Positions 26,918 to 34,478 of a DNA stretch of 39,241 nucleotides are shown one piece after another. The stretch comes from Stenotrophomonas sp. ISL-67. GTDB lineage: Bacteria; Pseudomonadota; Gammaproteobacteria; Xanthomonadales; Xanthomonadaceae. Made by a program: the position numbers and the translations under genes. The DNA is taken from assembly GCF_018612915.1 (NCBI RefSeq), contig NZ_JAGGRL010000012.1, positions 93,624-132,864 on the forward strand, read 5' to 3'. The notes under the pieces are model-generated. The model was not told where the DNA came from. It saw only the letters and a list, made by a program, of their open reading frames with translations, and made no database searches. Numbering within the stretch: position 1 is the first letter of the stretch; the number at the start of each line of letters is the position of its first letter.

Positions 26918-27457
26918 ATGCTCATCGCCTTCAACAAGCCTTTCAACGTCCTGTGCCAGTTCACCGACAGCAGCCAGCCGCCGCGCGCGACGCTGGCCGG
27001 CTTCGGCTTGCCGCCTGACGTGTACGCGGCAGGGCGGCTGGACTACGACAGCGAAGGCCTGTTGCTGCTCACCGACGACGGCAGGCTCGCCCATCGCCTG
27101 ACCGACCCGCGCCACAAGGAAGACAAGACCTATTGGGTGCAGGTGGAAGGCACGCCAGGCGACGCGCAGGTGCAGGCGTTGCGCAGGGGCGTGCAGTTGA
27201 ATGACGGACCGACCCTGCCTGCGCGCGTTGAAAGACTGGAAACGCCCGAACTGTGGGCGCGCACCCCACCGGTGCGCTTCCGCAGGACCGTGCCGGATGC
27301 GTGGCTGGCCATCACCCTGCGCGAAGGACGCAACCGGCAGGTACGGCGCATGACCGCGGCGGTGGGCCTGCCCACCTTGCGCCTGGTACGTGTCGCCATG
27401 GGCCCGCACCGCCTGGACGGCCTGCAACCCGGCCAATGGCACCAGGTAGAAGCGTAG
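26918..27457 (+). CDS. rluE: 23S rRNA pseudouridine synthase, RluE type
   Basis: 179 residues from ATG 26918. A longer frame from 26861 would begin inside a repeat and before the probable promoter. The sequence follows E. coli RluE as recalled: FNKPFNVLCQFTD, the catalytic AAGRLDYDSEGLLLL with Asp42, LNDGPTLPA and EGRNRQVRRMTA. RluE modifies U2457 of 23S rRNA in the peptidyl-transferase region. It has no S4 domain, as expected for this branch. The TAG stop is the TAG of a GTAG repeat (27454-27457), so the gene ends exactly at the repeat border. Confidence 0.9.
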   Translation: MLIAFNKPFNVLCQFTDSSQPPRATLAGFGLPPDVYAAGRLDYDSEGLLLLTDDGRLAHRLTDPRHKEDKTYWVQVEGTPGDAQVQALRRGVQLNDGPTLPARVERLETPELWARTPPVRFRRTVPDAWLAITLREGRNRQVRRMTAAVGLPTLRLVRVAMGPHRLDGLQPGQWHQVEA

Positions 27458-27523
27458 AGCCACGCCCTGCGTGGCTGGTCGCGGTGTCGGCATCGTGCGC
27501 AGCCACGCAGGGCGTGGCTCTAC
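27454..27523. repeat. SMAG-type palindrome dimer A
   Basis: A 23-base unit starting GTAGAGCCACGCCCTGCGTG (27454-27476) and its exact reverse complement (27501-27523, ending CTAC) flank a 24-base spacer. Each half is itself a hairpin. A near-identical dimer lies at 28091-28161. Confidence 0.85.
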
Positions 27524-27537
27524 CGCTGATTACAACG

Positions 27538-27566
27538 AAAAACCGCCGGACGTGCCGGCGGTTTTC
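27538..27566. terminator. Bidirectional Rho-independent terminator
   Basis: AAAACCGCCGG (27539-27549), loop ACGTG, CCGGCGGTTTT (27555-27565). T4 follows on the plus strand and T5 on the minus strand. It serves convergent rluE and the small membrane protein gene. Confidence 0.85.
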
Positions 27567-27590
27567 GGGTCCTGCCACGCGCCCGGTTGA

Positions 27591-27980
27591 TCAGGCGTCG
27601 CTACCAATATCGCTGTGTTCATCCACCACCGTGGTGTTGCGCCGGTTGCGCGCGCTGATGCGCTCGGCCTGCCCATTCACCACGCTGCTGTTGGCCAGCT
27701 TCTTCTTCTGCTGCTTGCGGTACAGCGCATAGCCCAACAGGCCCACGCCCACCGCCGCCACCGCAATGGTTGCAGCCGGGTTTCGGCGAACCGCCTTGGC
27801 GGCCACCTTGCTGCCGGTCTTCACCGCGCCGAGCGCTGCACCGGTCTTGATCCAGTCGGTTGCCTGCGGGCCGAGGTAGCGCAGGTTGCTGCCGGCGTGC
27901 TTCAGGCCGTCGCCGGCGCTGCTTGCCAGATCCAGTGCACGCTCCAGGGCGCGGTCGGTAATCACGGTCAGTCTGTTCAT
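27591..27980 (-). CDS. Small single-span membrane protein of unknown function
   Basis: 129 residues from ATG 27980, with AAAGGA upstream. The first 65 residues are amphipathic and Ala-rich (TDRALERALDLASSAGDGLKHAG), followed by one membrane helix with a glycine-rich face (PAATIAVAAVGVGLLGYALY, about 67-87). A basic patch RKQQKKK and a polar tail follow. The layout resembles small inner-membrane proteins of the ElaB/YqjD/DUF883 type, which can bind ribosomes near the membrane; this is a layout match only. The gene is bracketed by two near-identical repeat dimers. Confidence 0.72.
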   Translation of the reverse strand: MNRLTVITDRALERALDLASSAGDGLKHAGSNLRYLGPQATDWIKTGAALGAVKTGSKVAAKAVRRNPAATIAVAAVGVGLLGYALYRKQQKKKLANSSVVNGQAERISARNRRNTTVVDEHSDIGSDA

Positions 27981-28090
27981 TGGGGGTCCTTTGCCTCGGT
28001 TCGGCATCCAGTGTCGCGCGGGGGCCGTGTAGGGCGTGTTATCCGCCAGTCGCGGGGTGGTCACCACCATAACCAATCTGCAACAGCGAT

Positions 28091-28161
28091 GTAGAGCCAC
28101 GCCCTGCGTGGCTGAACGCGGTGCCAGACACATTCCACGGCCACGCAGGGCGTGGCTCTAC
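28091..28161. repeat. SMAG-type palindrome dimer B
   Basis: The left half (28091-28113) is identical to that of dimer A; the right half (28139-28161) differs from dimer A at one base. The 25-base spacer shares CGCGGTG with the spacer of dimer A. The right CTAC (28158-28161) contains the reverse-strand stop codon of hrpB. Confidence 0.85.
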
Positions 28162-30662
28162 GTCCCTCTCGGCTTGGCCCGGTGGGTGGCGCTGGCCGTC
28201 CATGGATCATCCGGCCACGGGTGCCTCGGGTAACGCCCCTTCATTTCTTTCTTTACTTCGGCATAGGTGTTCGCCCAGAAGTTGCGCAGGTCCTGGGTGA
28301 CCTGCAGCGGGCGCCCACCGGGCGAGAGCAGGTGCAGGGTGAGCGGAACGCGGCCATCGGCAATGCGCGGCGTATCGGCCACCCCGAACAGCTCCTGCAG
28401 CTTCACCGCCAGCACCGGCGGCTGCGGCGTGCTGCCATCGGCCTCCACCGCATACGAGATCGGCCGCTCCATGCCCGACGGCACCGCAATGCGCACCGGC
28501 GCATGCTTGTCGACCAGCTGGCGCTGCGCCCACGGCATCGGCGATTTCAGCGCCTCGCCCAGGGTGGACTCATCCAGCGCCTCCAGGCGCGTCTTGCCGT
28601 TGAACGCCGGCGTCAGCCATGTCGTGAGCGTTTCCATCAGCGCCGCATCGGACACATCCGGCAGCTCCAGCTCCGGCATCCAGGAACGCAGGGCCAGCGC
28701 ACGTGCCTGCCATTGGCGCAGCCCCTCGGTCCACGGCAGCGCGTCCAGCCCCAGCTCGCGTACCGCCTCGGTCAGCGCCTGCGCCGCCTGGGCCGGATCG
28801 ACCCGCCCGGCCGAGCGGCTGTCCAGCACGATGCGGTCGAAGCGGCTCTCGCGGCGCGCCACCAGCGCCCGCTTGTCCGCGTCCCAGCGCACCACGTCTT
28901 CCTGCTGGAAGCGCTGCGGGAAATCGCGGCGCAGCCGGTTCTCGTCCACCGGCGCGGCACGCTGCAGCAGCGCATCGCGTGCTTCGTAGCGCAGTTCCAC
29001 CGCCACCAGCCACGGCTCACCGCGCAGGTCGCTGGGGTCGAACAGCCGCGCGCTGCGCCCATTGGCCAGCAGGTAGCGCAAAGGATCGGTGGGATGGCGC
29101 GCCGCGATCCGGTCGGGGAAGGCATGCGCCAGCAGGTCGCCCAGCTGGTGTGCCTCCACCGACGAGGGGGGCGCCGTATCGCAGCGCAGGCGCCGCCGCC
29201 ACTGCTTGCTGGCCGCATCAATGGCCGCGAGCGCACCGCGATTGGCATCCTGCGGCACGCGCCCCTGCCGGAACGCCGCCAGCGCCCGCCAACGGGCGGC
29301 CAAGGCATCGCCGCCCTGGCGCAGCGGATCGCGCGCTTCCACCAGCGCGGCCAGGTCGCAGGCCAGCGCCTGTTCGGTAGCGTTGCCGGCGGCCAGCAGC
29401 ATCGCCGCCAGCCGCGGGTGCGTGCCCAAGGTGAGCATGCGCCGGCCCAATGCGATGAGCACGCCGGTATCGCTGAGTGCGCCCAGCCGCTGCAGCAGCT
29501 CGCGCGCGGCGGCCATCGCGCCCACCGGTGGCGCATCCACGAAGCGCAGGTCCTCGCTGCCCCACGCGGCCAGCTCCAGCGCCAGCGCGGCCAGCTCCAC
29601 CTGCGCGATCTCCGGCCGGCGCTGCGCTTCCAGCCGCTGCGACTGCGGCCATAGCCGCCAGGCCCAGCCGTCGGCCACGCGCCCGGCACGGCCGGCGCGC
29701 TGGTCGGCCGAGGCCTGCGCGATGTTCACCACATCCAGCCGCGAAAAGCCGCTGTTGGGGTCATAGCGCGGCTCACGTGCCAGCCCCGCATCCACCACCA
29801 CGCGCACACCGGGCAGGGTGACCGAAGATTCCGCCACGTTGGTGGCCAGCACCACCCGGCGCTGGCCCTGCGGGTCCGGCTGCAGTACCCGCGACTGCTG
29901 TTCCACCGGCAGCTCGCCATGCAGCGGCAGCACCTGGATATCACCCGGCAGCGCCTGCTCCAGCGCAGCCTGCGTGCGCGCGATCTCGCGCTGGCCGGGC
30001 AGGAACACCAATACATCTCCAGGGTGCTGGGCCAATGCCTGTTCCACCGCGCGCCGCGCCTGCGCTTCCAGCGCTTCATCGCGGCGGGCCGGGAAGTGGC
30101 TCACCGCCACCGGAAAACTTCGGCCCGCGCTGCTCAGGCGCGGCGCATCCAGGAACTGCGCCAGCCGCTCGCCATCCAGCGTGGCCGACATCACCACGAT
30201 GCGCAGGTCCTCGCGCAGCTGCGCCTGCACATCCAGCGCCAGTGCCAGGCCGAGGTCGGCCGCCAAGTGGCGCTCGTGGAATTCATCGAACAGCAGTGCG
30301 CCCACGCCTTCCAGCATCGGGTCGTCCTGCAGCATGCGGGTGAGGATGCCTTCGGTCACCACCTCCACGCGGGTACGCGCGGTGACCTTGTTCTCGAAGC
30401 GGATGCGGTAGCCCACCGTGCCGCCCACGTCCTCGCCCAGCTGCCGGGCCATGAACTGCGCGGCGCTGCGCGCGGCCACCCGGCGTGGTTCCAGCATGAT
30501 GATCTTCCGGCCTTCCAGCCACGGCGCGTCCAGCAGCGCCAGCGGCACCTGGGTGGTCTTGCCCGCGCCCGGCGGCGCCTCCAGCACCAGGCGCGGGTGC
30601 GTGGCCAGCTGCGTGGCGATCTGCGGCAGCAGCTCGGAAATCGGAAAACGCGGTGTACTCAT
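28158..30662 (-). CDS. hrpB: ATP-dependent helicase HrpB
   Basis: 834 residues from ATG 30662. Motif I is APPGAGKTTQVP with Lys35, motif II LLFDEFHERHLAADL (the DEFH of HrpB proteins), motif III MSATLDGERLA, and motif VI QRAGRAGRVADG. A HrpB-specific C-terminal region follows (TWLTPAFNGKTRLEAL, then LTLHLLSPGGRPLQVTQDL). HrpB is a cytoplasmic DExH helicase of the HrpA/HrpB branch with a poorly defined RNA role. The stop codon TAG is the GTAG tag of repeat dimer B on the minus strand; the last residues PRGT directly precede it. It is divergent from tatD by about 100 bp. Confidence 0.95.
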   Translation of the reverse strand: MSTPRFPISELLPQIATQLATHPRLVLEAPPGAGKTTQVPLALLDAPWLEGRKIIMLEPRRVAARSAAQFMARQLGEDVGGTVGYRIRFENKVTARTRVEVVTEGILTRMLQDDPMLEGVGALLFDEFHERHLAADLGLALALDVQAQLREDLRIVVMSATLDGERLAQFLDAPRLSSAGRSFPVAVSHFPARRDEALEAQARRAVEQALAQHPGDVLVFLPGQREIARTQAALEQALPGDIQVLPLHGELPVEQQSRVLQPDPQGQRRVVLATNVAESSVTLPGVRVVVDAGLAREPRYDPNSGFSRLDVVNIAQASADQRAGRAGRVADGWAWRLWPQSQRLEAQRRPEIAQVELAALALELAAWGSEDLRFVDAPPVGAMAAARELLQRLGALSDTGVLIALGRRMLTLGTHPRLAAMLLAAGNATEQALACDLAALVEARDPLRQGGDALAARWRALAAFRQGRVPQDANRGALAAIDAASKQWRRRLRCDTAPPSSVEAHQLGDLLAHAFPDRIAARHPTDPLRYLLANGRSARLFDPSDLRGEPWLVAVELRYEARDALLQRAAPVDENRLRRDFPQRFQQEDVVRWDADKRALVARRESRFDRIVLDSRSAGRVDPAQAAQALTEAVRELGLDALPWTEGLRQWQARALALRSWMPELELPDVSDAALMETLTTWLTPAFNGKTRLEALDESTLGEALKSPMPWAQRQLVDKHAPVRIAVPSGMERPISYAVEADGSTPQPPVLAVKLQELFGVADTPRIADGRVPLTLHLLSPGGRPLQVTQDLRNFWANTYAEVKKEMKGRYPRHPWPDDPWTASATHRAKPRGT

Positions 30663-30730
30663 GCGGCAAGGATACGGGCCGGCGGCGGGGCCGGCGAGCC
30701 GGCCGGGCAGGGGCCGCGCAGGCGGCACGT

Positions 30731-30736
30731 TACAAT
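30731..30736 (+). promoter_or_regulatory. Candidate -10 box of tatD
   Basis: TACAAT matches the consensus at five of six bases and lies 29 bases before the tatD ATG. No clear -35 is visible upstream in the GC-rich hrpB-tatD gap. Confidence 0.45.
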
Positions 30737-30765
30737 GGCGCGCTCAACTGCCCTGTAGCTGCCCC

Positions 30766-31581
30766 ATGCAACTGATCGATATCGGCGCCAACCTCACCCA
30801 CGATTCCTTCGACCGCGACCGCGATGCCGTGCTGGCCCGCGCCCGCGCGGCCGGCGTGGTGCAGATGGTGCTGACCGGTGCCAGCCGCGAGCATTCGCCG
30901 ATGGCACTGGAACTGGCACGCCAGCACCCGGGCTTCCTGTACGCCACCGCCGGCGTGCACCCGCACCACGCGGTGGAATACACCGACGAGTGCGACGCCG
31001 AAATGCGCGCGCTGCACGCGCATGCCGAAGTGGTGGCGGTGGGCGAGTGCGGCCTGGATTACTTCCGCGATTTCGCCCCGCGCCCGGCCCAGCACCGCGC
31101 CTTCGAGCGCCAGCTGCAACTGGCCAGTGAGGTGCGCGCCGCGGATGGCCAGCGCAAGCCGCTGTTCCTGCACCAGCGCGACGCGCATGCGGACTTCATG
31201 GCACAGATGAAGAACTTCGACGGCCGCATTGGCGCAGCGGTGGTGCATTGCTTCACCGGCGAACGCCAGGAACTGTTCGATTACCTGGACCAGGACTGGT
31301 ATATCGGCATCACCGGTTGGCTGTGCGATGAGCGCCGTGGCGCGCATCTGCGCGAGCTGGTGAAGCACATTCCGGCCGAGCGGCTGATGATCGAGACCGA
31401 TGCACCGTACCTGCTGCCGCGTTCGTTGAAGCCGATGCCGAAGGATCGTCGCAACGAACCGATGTTCCTGAAGCACATCGTCGAAGAACTGGCGCGGGAC
31501 AGGGGCGAGGATGTCGAACTGACCGCAGCGAACGCGACGGCAGCGACGCGCACGTTCTTCCGCCTCCCGCACGCGGATTGA
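30766..31581 (+). CDS. tatD: TatD-family metal-dependent hydrolase
   Basis: 271 residues from ATG 30766; the same frame is open upstream, but only over the hrpB promoter. It matches E. coli TatD block by block: DIGANLTHDSF, AGVHPHHA, VAVGECGLDY (metal Glu), FLHQRDAH (His), VVHCFTGERQE (His), YIGITGWLCDERRG and IETDAPYLLPRSL (Asp). Like E. coli TatD it lacks the N-terminal HxH metal pair of TatD paralogs YcfH/YjjV. It is a cytoplasmic metal-dependent 3'-5' exonuclease linked to DNA repair. It is not next to any tat export genes here. Repeat copy 4 follows 41 bases after the stop. Confidence 0.95.
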   Translation: MQLIDIGANLTHDSFDRDRDAVLARARAAGVVQMVLTGASREHSPMALELARQHPGFLYATAGVHPHHAVEYTDECDAEMRALHAHAEVVAVGECGLDYFRDFAPRPAQHRAFERQLQLASEVRAADGQRKPLFLHQRDAHADFMAQMKNFDGRIGAAVVHCFTGERQELFDYLDQDWYIGITGWLCDERRGAHLRELVKHIPAERLMIETDAPYLLPRSLKPMPKDRRNEPMFLKHIVEELARDRGEDVELTAANATAATRTFFRLPHAD

Positions 31582-31622
31582 CCCGGCCGTCCCGCCGGCC
31601 CGGACGACGCGACGACAGCTCG

Positions 31623-31767
31623 GTAGGGTCGCATCCCAATCGACCGCCGATAACGGTGATTACCCCGATTGAGGCATGACCTGATAACGAAGGCGCCTCT
31701 CCGGAGGTGACAATGCGTCAATGCACCGATCACGGTTATCGGCGGTCGTCTGTCGACCGACCCGACC
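31623..31767. repeat. 145-bp GTAG-type element, copy 4 (runs into a coding region)
   Basis: GTAG at 31623-31626. The right end has decayed (GACC where copies 1-3 have CTAC). The left arm closely matches copy 3, and the inner GGCATGACCTGATAACGAAG block matches copy 1. The TAA stop and last codons of the minus-strand SDR gene (31736-31767) lie in the right arm. Confidence 0.75.
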
Positions 31768-32683
31768 GCAGGGCGTCCTGCAACCCTTCCCGGTACGTCT
31801 TGAATCTCGGCGCCCACCCCAACGTTTCACGCGCGGCACTACTGTCGATCCGCTTGCTGCCCGCATAAAACCGCCGCAACGCGGGTGAAACCTCCGGCGC
31901 ATCCCACGCCTGCGCTTCCGGCACCGGCAACCCACACAATCCTGCCGCATACGCCAACACCTCCTGCGGCGGCGCCGGTTCGTCATCGGCCAACAGATAC
32001 ATTGCTTCAGGCGCGGACACCCGCATCCCCGCCACCACCGCCGTGGCCAGATCCTCCACATGCAGCCGGTTGAACACCAACCCCGGTCGCACTACCTGCC
32101 GCGCCCGGCCTCCAGCCAGCTGCACCAGCGCATTGCGCCCAGGCCCATAGATCCCGGGCAGGCGGAACACGGCCGATGCAATGCCCTTGTCCCGGGCAAG
32201 CGCACGCCACTGCGCCTCGGCCAGCAACCGCCGCCGCGCCGTGTCATCCACGGCATCGGCTACCGACGCCTCGTCGATCCAACCACCATCGCGGTCGGCG
32301 TACACGGCCGTTGAGGAAAGATAGCCCACCCAGCGCAGCGCAGGGCTGCCGCGCAGTTCTGCCGCCAGCAGCCGCAGCGCAGGATCGCCCGCATCGTCGG
32401 GCGGGACCGTACACACCACCGCCTCCGCGCAACGAATCGCCTCCAGCAGCGTAGCGCCGGGCTCTGCCCGGCCAAGCGCGGTGCCAACCGATGCGCCATC
32501 CTCCAGCGCACCCGCCACCCACCGGTGACGAATCAACCCATCTTCCGGTGCCGTCTCAAGGTCCCGCACCGTTCCACTGCACGCCACGCCCTGCGATTGC
32601 AGCAAGGTGGCAATATGCCGCCCGCTGTACCCCAGTCCCAACACCAGCACGCGTGCCGGTAGCTCACCTGCCACCACGCTCAT
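31736..32683 (-). CDS. NAD(P)-dependent epimerase/SDR protein, YeeZ-like
   Basis: 315 residues from ATG 32683, which overlaps the upstream PanE-like stop as ATGA. The N-terminal Rossmann motif is VLGLGYSGRHIA. Later features are the strand-helix CAEAVVCTVPP, SSTAVYADRDG, FRLPGIYGPGRNAL and FNRLHVEDLATAV, all matching the YeeZ branch of atypical extended SDRs. The usual YxxxK pair is not clear, so catalysis is uncertain. The last eight residues (GRSTDDRR) and the stop come from repeat copy 4. It probably forms an operon with the PanE-like gene. Confidence 0.8.
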   Translation of the reverse strand: MSVVAGELPARVLVLGLGYSGRHIATLLQSQGVACSGTVRDLETAPEDGLIRHRWVAGALEDGASVGTALGRAEPGATLLEAIRCAEAVVCTVPPDDAGDPALRLLAAELRGSPALRWVGYLSSTAVYADRDGGWIDEASVADAVDDTARRRLLAEAQWRALARDKGIASAVFRLPGIYGPGRNALVQLAGGRARQVVRPGLVFNRLHVEDLATAVVAGMRVSAPEAMYLLADDEPAPPQEVLAYAAGLCGLPVPEAQAWDAPEVSPALRRFYAGSKRIDSSAARETLGWAPRFKTYREGLQDALRSGRSTDDRR

Positions 32684-33618
32684 CCCGCGCGGTTGCGCTG
32701 GTAAGCCTGCAGATGTGCATACGCCACCGCCAGCAGCGGTGCCGCCTGGCCCGCCGCGCGCGCCCGCACCAGCATGTCGCCCACGATCTGCTCGGCTTCC
32801 ACCTGCTGGCCGGCCTCCAGATCGCGCAGCATCGACGCCTTCAGCGCCGAGCCTTCCTGCGTGGTCGCGGCCAGCGCAACTGCCTGTGCCTTTTCCGGGA
32901 TCGGCTCGCCCGCCGCTTCGGCCACGGCCAGGCATTCGGCATACAGCCCGCGCACTATCGCTGCCCCGTCATCGGTCGCCACGATCGTGCCCACATCTGC
33001 CCGCATCAGGCAGGTGGCTGCCGCCAGCGTGGTCAGGAACGTGTACTTGATCCACTGCTCCTGGCCAATGGCATCGCTGGCGACGTGGTCTACTTCGGCC
33101 TGCACGCACGCCGCCGCCAGCGCCAATACCCGCGCACTGCTGCCGGGCGTATCCCGCTCGCCAAAGGTCAGCTTCGCCGCTGGCGCCAGGTGCAGCACCG
33201 CGCCATCGGCGGCCTTGGTCGCACTGATGAAGCACAGCCCGCCCAGCACCGCATCGCGCCCGAAGCGCGCGTCCAGTGCCGCGTAATGGCGCAGTCCGTT
33301 GAGGATCGGCAGCACGGTGGTGCGTGACGACACCGCAGGTGCTATCGCCTCGATCGAGCTGTCCAGGTCGTAAGCCTTGCAGCTCAGGATGACCAGATCG
33401 AAGGGGTGCTCTGCGGCAAGCGCAGGCAGTGCATCGGCGGTGACGTGGGCTACCGGGAAGGTTGCATCACCCAGAGGGCTGCGGATGACCAAGCCCTCGC
33501 TGTCCAGCTGCGCCGCGCGGGCAGGGCGGACCAGGAAGGTGACGTCCACGCCGGCCTGCGCCAGGCGTCCGCCGAAGTAACCGCCGGTACCGCCGGCGCC
33601 CAGTAGCAGAATACGCAT
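32680..33618 (-). CDS. 2-dehydropantoate 2-reductase family protein (PanE/ApbA)
   Basis: 312 residues from ATG 33618, with GGAGG upstream. GAGGTGG (residues 7-13) is the NADPH motif. The catalytic Lys is in LSCKAYDLDSSI, followed by LNGLRHY, and the C-terminal helical domain contains KYTFLTTLAAATCLM and SMLRDLEAGQQVE, all PanE landmarks. It would reduce ketopantoate to pantoate for coenzyme A. Genomes often have several family members, so this may be a paralog of the true PanE. It overlaps the SDR gene by 4 bp. Confidence 0.88.
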   Translation of the reverse strand: MRILLLGAGGTGGYFGGRLAQAGVDVTFLVRPARAAQLDSEGLVIRSPLGDATFPVAHVTADALPALAAEHPFDLVILSCKAYDLDSSIEAIAPAVSSRTTVLPILNGLRHYAALDARFGRDAVLGGLCFISATKAADGAVLHLAPAAKLTFGERDTPGSSARVLALAAACVQAEVDHVASDAIGQEQWIKYTFLTTLAAATCLMRADVGTIVATDDGAAIVRGLYAECLAVAEAAGEPIPEKAQAVALAATTQEGSALKASMLRDLEAGQQVEAEQIVGDMLVRARAAGQAAPLLAVAYAHLQAYQRNRAG

Positions 33619-33642
33619 CGCCTTCCTCCGTCTATCGTGAGG

Positions 33643-33664
33643 GCCGGCCAACGGCCGGCGCTAC
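33643..33664 (-). repeat. GTAG palindrome (SMAG-type), inverted
   Basis: GCCGGCC (33643-33649), loop AAC, GGCCGGC (33653-33659), CTAC (33661-33664). It separates the yadH stop from the start of the PanE-like gene, both on the minus strand. Confidence 0.75.
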
Positions 33665-33677
33665 CGGTTGCATCGCG

Positions 33678-34478
33678 TCAGCTGCGCATGCCCACGCCGC
33701 GCTTGAGCAGCCACAGCGCCAGTGCGGTCAGCGCCACCACAAACCCGATCATCAGTACATACGCCACCCACAGCGGCACATCGCTGGTGCCCAGCAGGCC
33801 GTAGCGGAACGCGTTCACCATGTAGAAGATCGGGTTGGCGTGCGTGGCCGCTTCGGCCCACGTCGGCAGCAGCTTCACCGAATAGAACACGCCGCCCAGG
33901 TAGGTCAGCGGGGTCAGGATGAAGGTCGGCACGATCGCCACGTCATCGAACTTCTTGGCGTACACCGCGTTGATGAAACCGGCCAGCGAGAAGATCGTCG
34001 CGCCCAGCAGCACCGTGGTCAGCGTCACCAGCGGGTGCGGAATGCGCACCGGCGTGAAGAACATCGCGATGATCAGCACGATCACGCCCACCATCAGCCC
34101 GCGCAGCACCGCACCGGACACATAGCCCCACAGGATCACCCAGTTCGGCATCGGGCTCACCAGCAGCTCTTCCACGTGCCGCCCGAACTTCGCCCCGAAG
34201 AACGACGAACTGATGTTGCCATAGCTGTTCTGGATCACGCTCATCATCACCAGGCCCGGCACGATGAACTGCATGTAGCTGTAGCCGCCCATCTCGCCCA
34301 CGCGCGAGCCGATCAGCCCACCGAAGATCAGGAAGTACAGGGTCATGGTGATCGCCGGCGGCACCAGCGTCTGGCCCCAGATGCGCAGGATGCGTGCCAC
34401 TTCGCGGCGCACGATCGTCATCAGCGCAATCCGGTTGCGCTGGCCGTCGGTCAAAACCGGGGTTGGGGTGCTGCTCAT
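33678..34478 (-). CDS. yadH: ABC transporter permease YadH
   Basis: 266 residues with six hydrophobic segments of the ABC-2 permease type. It tracks E. coli YadH as recalled: RIWGQTLVPPAITMTLYF, GSRVGEMGGYSYMQFIVPG, SSFFGAKFGRHVEELLV, FVPTFILTPLTYLGGVFYS-like and FRYGLLG. A slightly longer N-terminus precedes the first helix. With the upstream ATPase it forms a half-size exporter of unknown substrate in the inner membrane. The two genes overlap by 4 bp. Confidence 0.92.
   Translation of the reverse strand: MSSTPTPVLTDGQRNRIALMTIVRREVARILRIWGQTLVPPAITMTLYFLIFGGLIGSRVGEMGGYSYMQFIVPGLVMMSVIQNSYGNISSSFFGAKFGRHVEELLVSPMPNWVILWGYVSGAVLRGLMVGVIVLIIAMFFTPVRIPHPLVTLTTVLLGATIFSLAGFINAVYAKKFDDVAIVPTFILTPLTYLGGVFYSVKLLPTWAEAATHANPIFYMVNAFRYGLLGTSDVPLWVAYVLMIGFVVALTALALWLLKRGVGMRS

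Noticed and set aside
27454..28161. CRISPR-like array from repeated palindromes
   Set aside because: Only two dimers, 640 bp apart with a gene between, related spacers, and no cas genes in the window.
30766..31581. Loss of metal-binding HxH in TatD as a defect
   Set aside because: E. coli TatD itself has no HxH at this place, so the absence is normal for this branch.
31885..32073. Small Pro/Thr/Ala-rich plus-strand frames opposite the SDR gene
   Set aside because: They are antisense shadows of a gene with clear Rossmann and SDR motifs.
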